This document shows positions 1-6,129 of a DNA stretch of 8,342 nt, piece after piece. The position numbers and the translations under genes were made by a program. The first letter of the stretch is position 1. Each line of letters starts with the position of its first letter. The stretch is from CAVPEW01 sp050247895 (GTDB taxonomy: Bacteria > Actinomycetota > Acidimicrobiia > Acidimicrobiales > VFJN01), in assembly GCA_050247895.1 (NCBI GenBank), contig JBFWTJ010000172.1, positions 1 through 8,342 on the forward strand, given 5' to 3'. The notes under the pieces were generated by a model. It ran no database searches and was not told the DNA's origin. It saw only the letters and a list, made by a program, of their open reading frames with translations.

Positions 1-293
1 AACGTGGTCGAGGCCTCGACCACGCCCGTCCCCCGGGACTCCCGGTCGACCAGCGCAGTGGACCAGCAACCGGGGCAGACCGGGCGAGGCGGGTGGTGGT
101 GGAGCCCGCACGACGTGCAGGCCCGGATCAGGAGCCGGCGGGCCAGCAGCCCGGCGTACCAGCGCTCGTTGTCGTGGTCGATGCGCAGGCCGGGGTAGGC
201 GGCGATCAGCTCGCCCACGTCGGCGGCCTCGTCCGGCTCGGCCTCGACGGCCCCGGGGGCCCGCGGCCCGGGAACGGACGACCCGGGTGTCAC
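1..293 (-). CDS. Zn-ribbon domain-containing OB-fold protein (DUF35), N-terminal part, cut by window edge
   Basis: This gene is read from a GTG at 293-291 and runs off the left edge with 97 codons visible. A helical lead-in (about residues 40-55, with N42, W45 and the LLARRLLIRAC stretch) is followed by a four-cysteine zinc ribbon, C59-x2-C62-x10-C73-x2-C76, containing HHHPPRPVCPGC. The sequence then enters a G-T-G-x-V-like strand (88-92), as in the rubredoxin-like ribbon plus OB-fold of DUF35 proteins. Known members are small accessory subunits that bind acyl-CoA-type ligands or partner thiolase-like (SCP2/lipid-transfer) enzymes, often in actinobacterial steroid or lipid pathways. The GTG overlaps the TGA of the glycosidase gene in a GTGA tetranucleotide, which suggests translational coupling. 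An in-frame GTG at V26 is an alternative start. The ribbon assignment is strong. The partner enzyme would lie outside the window. Confidence 0.85.
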   Translation of the reverse strand, partial: MTPGSSVPGPRAPGAVEAEPDEAADVGELIAAYPGLRIDHDNERWYAGLLARRLLIRACTSCGLHHHPPRPVCPGCWSTALVDRESRGTGVVEASTT

Positions 294-1351
294 CCCGGCC
301 CACCCAGGTGGTGGGCGGCCAGCAGGAACAGGCCCTGGGTCAGGGGCAGCTTCCCCAGCGGGCAACCGGGGCCCCCGGGCGGCAGGGAGGTCCGGCCGCT
401 GGTGCCGTCCGGCTCCACCAGGCGGGCCACCGCGGCCAGGGCGCGCCGTGCCACGTCGAGCCGGTCGGCGCCCACCAGCCCGAGCCGGCCGGCCAGGGCC
501 AGGGCGTAGGCGATCAGCAGCGTGCCGGAGGACTCCAGCGGTGACCCGGGGTCGTCGAGGACGTCGTGGAACAGGCCGGTGGCGTCCTGGCGGGCGACCA
601 CGGCGGTGAGCAGGCCGGCCAGCACGTCGCCGGCACGACCGGCCTCGGCGTGCCCGGGCAGGGCCTCGACGACCTCGGCCAGGGCGGCGACGTGCCAGCC
701 GGTGCCCCGGGACCAGAAGCAGCCGTCCGGGTAGGAGTCGGGCCGTTCGAGCCAGAGGTGGCGGACCAGGCCGGTCCGGTGGTCGACGAGGTGCTCCTCG
801 ACGTGGCGGAGCTGCCGGTGGGCCTCGTCCGCGTAGGTCGCCTCGCCGGTCAGGGCGCCGAGGCGGGCCAGGAACCCCATGGGGTACACGGAGTCGATCC
901 ACAGCTCGGGCCGGGCCGCGTTCATCATCAGGAAGCCGGCCGCGCCCCGGGGGCCGGCGAGGATGGCGTCGGCCTGGCGGACCGCGGCGGCCAGGTAGCG
1001 GTCCTCGCCGGTGCGCTCGTGCAGGTCGAGCAGCGGCGTCCCGAAGTAGCCGGTCGACAGGGCCGTCCGCCGGAAGTCGCGGGTGGCGCTGACCGTGGAG
1101 GTGTCGAACCCGTCGAAGCGGGTCACGCCGACCCCGCCGTAGCAGAGCCGGCCGTCGCTGGTCTGGGCGTCGACGGCCTCGTCGAGCCAGCGGCGCGCCG
1201 TGGACCCGGCCTCGGGGTGGTCCGAGCGGAGCAGGGCGGTGGCGCACACGGCCCGCTGCCAGAAGTCGTCCCCGGTCGGCAGCCCCCGCACGGATCCCTC
1301 GACGCGCTCGACGAGCGAGCGAAGTCCTGCGTCCCCCTCGGAGCCCCTCAC
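290..1351 (-). CDS. GH88/GH105-like six-hairpin glycoside hydrolase (unsaturated glucuronyl/rhamnogalacturonyl hydrolase type)
   Basis: The protein has 353 residues and a GTG start. It matches the (alpha/alpha)6-barrel family of unsaturated glycuronyl hydrolases (YteR/RhiN and GH88 relatives), which hydrate the 4,5-unsaturated uronic acid at the end of polysaccharide-lyase products. The supporting motifs are WIDSVYP (151-157), with D153 at the position of the catalytic Asp of the WxDD-type motif; FWSRGTGWHVAALAEVVEALP around 212-231, the family's WxRGxGW helix; and LDDPGSPLESSGT (265-277). No signal peptide is visible, so it should be cytoplasmic and act on imported oligosaccharides. No Shine-Dalgarno sequence precedes the GTG, but a promoter-like pair and operator lie directly upstream, which suggests a leaderless transcript. 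The fold and superfamily are fairly certain. The precise substrate is not; a different six-hairpin glycosidase is possible. Confidence 0.78.
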   Translation of the reverse strand: MRGSEGDAGLRSLVERVEGSVRGLPTGDDFWQRAVCATALLRSDHPEAGSTARRWLDEAVDAQTSDGRLCYGGVGVTRFDGFDTSTVSATRDFRRTALSTGYFGTPLLDLHERTGEDRYLAAAVRQADAILAGPRGAAGFLMMNAARPELWIDSVYPMGFLARLGALTGEATYADEAHRQLRHVEEHLVDHRTGLVRHLWLERPDSYPDGCFWSRGTGWHVAALAEVVEALPGHAEAGRAGDVLAGLLTAVVARQDATGLFHDVLDDPGSPLESSGTLLIAYALALAGRLGLVGADRLDVARRALAAVARLVEPDGTSGRTSLPPGGPGCPLGKLPLTQGLFLLAAHHLGGPG

Positions 1352-1361
1352 GGGCTCAGAG

Positions 1362-1393
1362 CGTATAACTCGCTAGTGAGTTTTGTGAATTCA
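1362..1393 (-). promoter_or_regulatory. Promoter/operator of the glycosidase gene, CTAG-centred palindrome
   Basis: This AT-rich island sits between the regulator stop and the glycosidase GTG. On the plus strand 1367-1382 reads AACTCGCTAGTGAGTT, a palindrome with 7 of 8 pairs matching. On the minus strand a -35-like TTCACA (1389-1384, 5/6 to TTGACA) and a -10-like TATACG (1367-1362, 4/6 to TATAAT) lie 16 bases apart, with the palindrome filling the spacer. That is a typical repressor arrangement. A second palindrome, TGAATTCA, covers 1386-1393. The start codon begins 22 bases after the CTAG core. The sequence match to 3077-3108 is direct observation; binding by the adjacent GntR protein is inference. 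Confidence 0.6.
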
Positions 1394-2194
1394 GCGGGCG
1401 CCGGGGTCCTCGCCGTCCAGCGACAGCTCGTCGTCGGGGGCGAGCTGGACCACCTGGTGCTCGCCGAGGCTCTCGGCGGCCAGGTGGCGGGCGTTGCTCA
1501 GGTGGCGGGCCCACAGCAGCGAGGCCAGCTCGCCGTCGTGGGTCCGCAGCGCCTGGAGCAGGGCCTCGTGGTCGCGGATGGTCCGGTCCTCCGCACCCTT
1601 GCGCCGCTCCACGTCGAGGACCCTCATCGTCTTGCGGTGGTGGGCGTCCATGATCTCGCTGAGCACCTTGCCGATGAGGGCCACCGTCCGGCTCGACGAC
1701 AGCTCCAGCAGCGCGTGGTGGAACTCGGTGGCCACCCCGGCGAACTCGACCGGGTCCTCCACCAGCGCGGCGTTCCGGGCGTGGATCGCCTCGAGCACGC
1801 CGAGCTCCTCCTCGGTCGCGTCGTCGGCCAGGCGCCGGACCGCGGCCGGCTCCAGCATGGCCCGCGCCTCGAAGACGTCGTCGACGGTGACCCCCTGGAG
1901 CTGGAGCACCATCGACACGTAGCGCGCCGCGTCGTCGGCGTCGGGCAGCTTCACCCGGGGACCCCCGCCCGCGCCCCTCTTCACCACGACGAGGCGCTCG
2001 GCCTCGAGCATCCGCACGCTCTCGCGGATGGTCGGCCGGGACACCCCGTAGATCTCCATGAGCTGGCCCTCGTTGGGCAGCGCCGTGCCCTCCTTGAGCT
2101 CGCCGGACAGGATGCGGGCGCGCAGGTCGCTGCAGACCATCGCCGCGGCCTTGGGGATCGTGATGCGACGACGGTCGCCGGGATCGGTCACCAC
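1391..2194 (-). CDS. GntR-family transcriptional regulator, FCD (FadR-like C-terminal) subfamily
   Basis: The protein has 267 residues from the GTG at 2194-2192, chosen because GGGAG (2206-2202) lies seven bases upstream; the next codon is also GTG. The longer ORF reaching into the SDR gene has no family similarity. The winged helix-turn-helix spans about residues 14-82, including LPNEGQLMEIYGVSRPTIRESVRMLE and a glycine-rich wing. The all-helical FCD ligand domain begins near residue 100 (EARAMLEPAAVRRLA). Conserved histidines are at about H159 (EFHHALLEL), H209 (DHEALLQAL) and H231 (ARHL). The Asp usually four residues before the first His is Ala155. The EFH..LLELSSSRTVALI pattern resembles actinobacterial FCD regulators. 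It lies between the SDR and glycosidase genes, 58 bases after the former, and probably represses both promoters in response to a small acidic or acyl ligand. Confidence 0.9.
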   Translation of the reverse strand: MVTDPGDRRRITIPKAAAMVCSDLRARILSGELKEGTALPNEGQLMEIYGVSRPTIRESVRMLEAERLVVVKRGAGGGPRVKLPDADDAARYVSMVLQLQGVTVDDVFEARAMLEPAAVRRLADDATEEELGVLEAIHARNAALVEDPVEFAGVATEFHHALLELSSSRTVALIGKVLSEIMDAHHRKTMRVLDVERRKGAEDRTIRDHEALLQALRTHDGELASLLWARHLSNARHLAAESLGEHQVVQLAPDDELSLDGEDPGAR

Positions 2195-2252
2195 CGGGAG
2201 TCTCCCACCGCCCTGTCGGTGACCGTGGACATGGGCCGGCCGGGCAACGCGC

Positions 2253-3065
2253 TCACGACCCCGACGCGAGGTCGAGCTCGTGCACGGCACGCAGCGGGAT
2301 CGTGGCCAGCATGCCCCCGTCCACGGGGAGCACGACGCCGGTGATCCAGCGGGACTCGTCGCCGACCAGGAAGGCCACGGCCTGCGCCACGTCGGCACCG
2401 GTCCCCTCGATCCCCAGCGGGGACAGGCGCCTGCGCACCTCGCGGATCCGCTCCCCGCCGGCGACCCGTGCCGCCATCGGCGTGTGCATGTGGCCGGGGA
2501 CGACCAGGTTGCAGCGGATCCCGTCGGGACCGTGGGCCACCGCGACCTCCCGGGTCAGCCCGAGCAGGCCGGCCTTGGACACGGCGTAGGCGAACGAGGC
2601 GCCCAGCCCGCGCAGGCCCAGGCTCGACCCGATGTTGACCACCGAGCCGCCACCGCCACGGACCATCCAGGGGATGGCGTGGCGGCACATCCGCACCGGC
2701 GTGGCCAGGTTCAGCTCGATGGTGCGGGCCCACTGCGCCTCGCTGGTGTCGACCACGGTGCCCGGCGAGGTGACCGCCAGGTTGTTCACCACGGCGTCGA
2801 TGCGGCCGAAGGCCTCGACGGCCTCGGCCACGACCCGCTCGCAGGCGTCCTGCTCGCCGAGGTCCACCACCACCGGGCGCGCCCCGCCCCGGCCGGCGGC
2901 GGCGATCCGCCCGGTCGTGCGGGCCGCGCTCTCGGCGTCCACGTCCACGACCACGACCTGTGCCCCTCGCGCCGCCAGCTCCTCGGCGATCGCGGCACCC
3001 GACCCCCCGCCGGCCGGCCCGGCACCGGCTCCGGTGACGATCGCCACCTTCCCGTCGAGGGACAT
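2253..3065 (-). CDS. Short-chain dehydrogenase/reductase (SDR), NAD(H)-type, substrate unknown
   Basis: The protein has 270 residues and an ATG start; the cytosolic Rossmann-fold core is complete. The cofactor loop begins TGAGAGPAGGGSG (11-23), longer than the canonical TGxxxGxG. The second strand ends VVVVDVD with D41 and D43, which favours NAD over NADP. The NNAG motif is altered to NNLA (94-97). Catalytic residues are N119, S147/S148, Y160 and K164 (YAVSK). PG at 190-191 and the C-terminal VDGG at 248-251 are typical of classical SDRs. It is the first gene of the left-hand cluster, with an operator-like island 12 bases before its ATG and no clear Shine-Dalgarno sequence. In a uronate pathway it could play the role of a KduD-like ketodeoxygluconate dehydrogenase; in a lipid or steroid pathway, a hydroxyacyl or hydroxysteroid dehydrogenase. 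The sequence does not decide between these. Confidence 0.92.
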   Translation of the reverse strand: MSLDGKVAIVTGAGAGPAGGGSGAAIAEELAARGAQVVVVDVDAESAARTTGRIAAAGRGGARPVVVDLGEQDACERVVAEAVEAFGRIDAVVNNLAVTSPGTVVDTSEAQWARTIELNLATPVRMCRHAIPWMVRGGGGSVVNIGSSLGLRGLGASFAYAVSKAGLLGLTREVAVAHGPDGIRCNLVVPGHMHTPMAARVAGGERIREVRRRLSPLGIEGTGADVAQAVAFLVGDESRWITGVVLPVDGGMLATIPLRAVHELDLASGS

Positions 3066-3076
3066 GCCGGCACGGT

Positions 3077-3108
3077 ACTAGAGATAGCTAGTGAATTTAT
3101 CGATTCAG
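3077..3108 (-). promoter_or_regulatory. Promoter/operator of the SDR gene, matching the 1362-1393 site
   Basis: This is a sharply AT-rich island between the membrane protein stop and the SDR start. On the minus strand it contains AATTCACTAGC (3098-3088), which matches AACTCACTAGC at the glycosidase site in 10 of 11 positions. Two inverted repeats are visible: ACTAG (3077-3081) with CTAGT (3088-3092), six bases apart, and TGAAT (3092-3096) with ATTCA (3103-3107), six bases apart. A weak promoter reading is TCGATA, 17 bases, TAGTAC, which would place the transcript start only a few bases from the ATG. The ATG begins 23 bases after the CTAG core, almost the same distance as at the other site. 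Likely target: the downstream GntR protein (inference). Confidence 0.58.
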
Positions 3109-3143
3109 ACGGGTTTGGTCGGGAAATGCGCAGGAAGGCCGCC

Positions 3144-5093
3144 TCATCCCGCTGGACAGGCATCGGCCACGCCGAGCACGACGGCCGGGGCGTCCGCCGA
3201 CGGGTCGGGCAGGTACCCGGCGACCCGGCCCAGCGCCGCAGCGGGCCCCGAGTTGACGATCGTGGCCCCCGGCGCCGCACCCGGCGCCAGGTCGAACGAG
3301 CTGACCGTGAGCCCCGCCTCCCGGCGCGTCGCGTCGGGCGACAGCCGGGTGCCGTCGGCAAGCAGGATCCCGAGGTCGTCGGCCGCCGCCTGTCGGGGCC
3401 GGCGCCACCACACCTCCAGGCGGGCCACGGCGTCGGACCCCTCGAAGGGAACCGGCACCCGGCCTCCCCTGGCCACCACGAGCTCGTCGTAGGGGTTCTT
3501 GTCGACCACCCTGCCGACCTCGTCGGACGGGTCCTGCCGGTAGCGGGCGGCCAGCGGCAGGTCGAACCAGGCCACCAGCCCGGGCTGGGCCCGCAGCACC
3601 AGGGTCGCCGCGCCCCGCCGGACGGCCAGGTCGCACAGCGCCGGACGGCCGCGGGCGAAGGCCCCGTTCACCTCCTCCTCCCGGTTCGCCTCCGACCACC
3701 CCGTCGCCGCGCCCACGTCGAACCCGGCCTTGACCGGCCCCGGCCGGTTCATCCACAGCACCGTCCGGCCGGTCGCGAACCACAGCATCGTGGCGTCGCG
3801 CTCGGGCACCAGCACCGGTGCGCCCTGGCCGCGCGCCGCGCTCCACACCTCGGACCAGGCCGGGCCCGAGTAGTCCTGCGCGGCGAAGGCCGCCCGGGGC
3901 CAGACGCCGTCCACGAAGGACCGGGTCGCGGCCAACGTCGGCACCGACGTCGCCACCGCGAGCACGGCCAGCGCCACCGGGGCCACCGGGGCCAGGGCCC
4001 GGGCCGACGGGCGGCGGACCCGCTCCGCCAGCGACATGCTGCCCTCGACGGCCAGGCCGGCCACCGGCAGGGTGGCGAAGTAGAGGGCCCGGCGCAGGGC
4101 CAGCACGTCGCCGCCGGCCGCCAGCGCGCCCAGCATCATCGCCACGGCCAGGCCCGCCCACCAGGCGAGGAACCCCACCCGGCCGCCCCGTCGCCGCAGC
4201 ACCGCCACCAGGCCGACGGCGGCGACGGGCAGCACGATGCCGAAGGCCCGGGCGAAGGTCGACGGCGTCGCCGGGACGTCGGCCCGCCCCGAGTACCCGG
4301 CCAGGTCGACGCCCCACCGCGCCACCCACCAGGCCCGGGGCACCCACCACCACGCCGAGGACAGCGCGGCGGCCACGGCCAGCACCACCCCGTCGCGACG
4401 GAGCCCGCGGACGCCCAGCCCCGAGGTGGCCAGCGCCAGCAGGCACAGCCCCCCGGCCAGCGCGCCGACCTGGAGCTGGACCGCCACGGCCAGGCCCACG
4501 ACGACCCCGGCCACCACCGGCCGGCGGCGCAGCGCGGCGGCCACCGCGACCATCAGGGCCATCATCGCCACGTCACGCGGGTAGAGCGGCCAGAACACGT
4601 GGCCGGCGAGGTTCGGCGCGTCGACCCAGCGCTGGCCGTGGGGCAGGCCGATGCCGGCCGATCCGACCACCAGGCCGGCGAAGCCGAGCTGCGCCCACCG
4701 CCGGCCGGGCCACAGCGCCGCGGCCAGCACCGCGGCCGCCGCGACCCACAGCGCCGGCTCGCACCACGACACCACCGACAGGACGACCTCGTGGTCGAGG
4801 CCGAGGCCGCCGGCCAGCGCCCAGGCGATCGGGAACAGGCCGCCGTAGTAGGAGGGGAGGCCCTCGTAGGGACCGCTGCCGTTCAGGTCGCCGGGGCTCA
4901 TCGACAGGGCGACGGCCCGGTGGTAGGCGAGGTCCCCGAGGAACACGTCGGTCGTCCGCCCGGGCAGGCCCGACACGACCACCGCGGCGAGGGCCAGGAC
5001 CAGCCAGGGCCAGAGGTCCACCCACGGACCTGCTCGCCCCCGCCTCCCCTGCCGGGGACCTGCCTGCGACGTGGGGCTGTCGACCGTGCTCAT
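3144..5093 (-). CDS. Polytopic membrane protein, GT-C glycosyltransferase-like, substrate unknown
   Basis: The protein has 649 residues. A basic cytoplasmic N-terminus (QGRRGR) precedes a first membrane helix at about 27-43. It is followed by GDLAYH (53-58), an acidic motif in the first extracytoplasmic loop like the catalytic Asp of GT-C enzymes that use polyprenyl-phosphate sugars. Further hydrophobic segments lie near 86-99, 104-126, 134-150, 174-188, 193-222, 236-250, 283-299, 307-326, 333-350 and 366-387. Residues 390-649 form a soluble, probably extracytoplasmic domain. The loop with SYYGGLFP (81-88) also fits the superfamily. A likely role is cell-envelope glycan or lipid glycosylation, but I recognise no specific family. 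GAGG (5100-5097) precedes the ATG at a short spacing. The SDR cluster follows on the same strand after 78 bases, so read-through is possible. Confidence 0.8.
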   Translation of the reverse strand: MSTVDSPTSQAGPRQGRRGRAGPWVDLWPWLVLALAAVVVSGLPGRTTDVFLGDLAYHRAVALSMSPGDLNGSGPYEGLPSYYGGLFPIAWALAGGLGLDHEVVLSVVSWCEPALWVAAAAVLAAALWPGRRWAQLGFAGLVVGSAGIGLPHGQRWVDAPNLAGHVFWPLYPRDVAMMALMVAVAAALRRRPVVAGVVVGLAVAVQLQVGALAGGLCLLALATSGLGVRGLRRDGVVLAVAAALSSAWWWVPRAWWVARWGVDLAGYSGRADVPATPSTFARAFGIVLPVAAVGLVAVLRRRGGRVGFLAWWAGLAVAMMLGALAAGGDVLALRRALYFATLPVAGLAVEGSMSLAERVRRPSARALAPVAPVALAVLAVATSVPTLAATRSFVDGVWPRAAFAAQDYSGPAWSEVWSAARGQGAPVLVPERDATMLWFATGRTVLWMNRPGPVKAGFDVGAATGWSEANREEEVNGAFARGRPALCDLAVRRGAATLVLRAQPGLVAWFDLPLAARYRQDPSDEVGRVVDKNPYDELVVARGGRVPVPFEGSDAVARLEVWWRRPRQAAADDLGILLADGTRLSPDATRREAGLTVSSFDLAPGAAPGATIVNSGPAAALGRVAGYLPDPSADAPAVVLGVADACPAG

Positions 5094-5135
5094 GGACCTC
5101 GCGGGCGCTCCGACCGGGCCGGACCCTAGCCCTCA

Positions 5136-5154
5136 CGCCCGCCGACGGCGGGCG
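5136..5154 (-). terminator. Perfect GC hairpin downstream of ycnI
   Basis: CGCCCGCC (5136-5143) and GGCGGGCG (5147-5154) form a perfect 8-bp stem with a three-base loop, about 70 bases beyond the YcnI stop codon. No T-tract follows on the minus strand. It is therefore a candidate intrinsic terminator of the high-GC actinobacterial kind, or a pause or mRNA-protecting structure. The structure is directly visible; the function is inferred from its position. Confidence 0.5.
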
Positions 5155-5201
5155 ATGCCGGACCGCCCGATGCCGGACCGCCCGATGCGGGGGAACCGCC
5201 C
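5154..5201. repeat. 15-bp tandem repeat, two exact copies plus one degenerate
   Basis: GATGCCGGACCGCCC occurs at 5154-5168 and again at 5169-5183. A diverged third unit beginning GATGCGGG and ending ACCGCCC covers 5184-5201. The array sits in the 132-base gap between the membrane protein and YcnI genes and touches the hairpin at 5136-5154. The GGGCG of each unit, read on the minus strand, could pair with CGCCC in the hairpin's first arm, giving alternative folds. No function is assigned. Confidence 0.8.
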
Positions 5202-5225
5202 GGGACGGGCGACCTCGCCCCCGCC

Positions 5226-6020
5226 TCAGCCGGTGCGGCGGGTCCGGGCCAGGGCGACGCCACCGGTGGCCAGGCCCGCGGCGCCGACCACCAGCCCGGC
5301 GATGGCCAGGCCCGTGCCGTCGCCGTCGCCGCCGTCGCTCGTCGAGCCCGTCACGTCCGCCGCGACCTCGGTCACCTCGGGCTCGTCGGCCGGCTCTTGC
5401 TCCTCGGCGCCCTCGGACTCGTGGTCCGCACCCTCGCCCTCGCCACCCTCGTCGCCGTGGCCGGACCCGCCCTCGGCCGCGGTGACCGTGACGAAGGGAG
5501 CCGGGCTCTCGGGCTCCTCGCCGGTGCCGTCGTACTCCTGGATCCAGTCGTTGGACCCCTCCGCGCACGTCTGGATCGTCTTGAAGAACAGGCGCTCCCC
5601 CACCGCGTCCGGTGCCGTGAAGTTGACGGTGAACGTGTCCCGGACGCCGTTGGGCAGCTCGTTGCCCGGCTGGGCGGTGAAGGTGATCACCGAGACGCGC
5701 TCGGTGACGGGGTCACCGTGGCCCGAGGTCACCGGCTCGGCCAACTGCTCCTTCTCGGTGGTGACGGTCCAACCCGGGTGGGCGAAGGGCGACGCGTTCA
5801 CGATCCCCTCGGGGACCTGCACCGCGACCTCGACCGTGGGCGACTCGCCGCACCCGTGGCCCACGGTGAGGCCCAGGGCGACGGTCGAGCCGGCCGCGAC
5901 CTCCTTCTGGCTCGTCCCGATGTGCGCCGATGCCGGGCCTGCGACGAGGACCCCGAGGGCGAGGGCCGCGCCGGCCACGGTGGCAGATCGGGCGAGGAGA
6001 GAAGGCGTCGCGGTGGTCAT
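5226..6020 (-). CDS. ycnI: YcnI-type (DUF1775) secreted copper-binding protein, membrane-anchored
   Basis: The protein has 264 residues. The ATG at 6020 is chosen because AAGGAGG lies six bases upstream; a longer frame upstream adds only arginine-rich sequence. A signal peptide (1-32) ends in ASA before H33, so the mature protein begins AHIGT-like with an N-terminal histidine. In YcnI proteins this forms the monohistidine-brace Cu(II) site. The DUF1775 domain covers about 33-180, with the GHGC segment (54-57), VPEGI (69-73), W84, W159, and C57/C152 as a possible disulfide pair. A long Glu/Asp/Gly/Ser-rich linker with extra histidines (183-236) leads to one membrane helix (237-256) and a short basic tail. 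The protein would sit on the outer face of the membrane. It is divergent from the sco1-pcuAC-ctaG operon, which supports a role in copper handling. Confidence 0.92.
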   Translation of the reverse strand: MTTATPSLLARSATVAGAALALGVLVAGPASAHIGTSQKEVAAGSTVALGLTVGHGCGESPTVEVAVQVPEGIVNASPFAHPGWTVTTEKEQLAEPVTSGHGDPVTERVSVITFTAQPGNELPNGVRDTFTVNFTAPDAVGERLFFKTIQTCAEGSNDWIQEYDGTGEEPESPAPFVTVTAAEGGSGHGDEGGEGEGADHESEGAEEQEPADEPEVTEVAADVTGSTSDGGDGDGTGLAIAGLVVGAAGLATGGVALARTRRTG

Positions 6021-6129
6021 GGGGTTCCTCCTTGGGGTCGGTCGGGCGCGCCGGTCCAGCCCCGTCGCCCGCCCGCGGCGCACGACCGCCCGGGCGGCGC
6101 CGGTGGCGGCGACACGCGCAGTGCTTGTC

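Noticed and set aside
1386..1393. TGAATTCA as an independent regulatory site
   Set aside because: It overlaps the regulator stop codon and the proposed -35; it is too short to call separately from the larger operator.
2196..2206. GGGAGTCTCCC palindrome over the regulator's ribosome binding site
   Set aside because: The arms are separated by one base, so a stable RNA hairpin cannot close well. With such short arms in GC-rich DNA, chance is likely.
566..2344. 592-codon open frame on the plus strand across the glycosidase and regulator genes
   Set aside because: It runs antisense to two genes with clear family motifs, has low-complexity Gly/Val/Ala/Gln composition and no recognisable domain; long antisense frames are expected at this GC content.
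2195..2398. N-terminal extension of the GntR regulator to an ATG at 2398
   Set aside because: The extra 68 residues are Trp/Arg/Ser-rich, overlap the SDR gene and have no counterpart in GntR proteins. The GTG at 2194 has a good ribosome binding site.
2280..5129. 949-codon open frame on the plus strand antisense to the SDR and membrane protein genes
   Set aside because: The translation is His/Arg/Gly/Pro-rich without domains, and it spans the AT-rich operator gap. It is a by-product of GC-rich minus-strand coding.
5071..5225. Possible small peptide with repeated MPDRP on the plus strand over the tandem repeat
   Set aside because: The amino-acid repeat simply mirrors the 15-bp DNA repeat, the frame continues antisense through ycnI, and no ribosome binding site or family support is seen.
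6021..6083. 21-residue N-terminal extension of YcnI
   Set aside because: It is arginine-rich and would disrupt the signal peptide; the ATG at 6020 has a near-perfect AAGGAGG at six bases.
6086..6097. CCGCCCGGGCGG palindrome as an operator
   Set aside because: A short all-GC palindrome is common by chance at this composition; kept only as part of the intergenic description.
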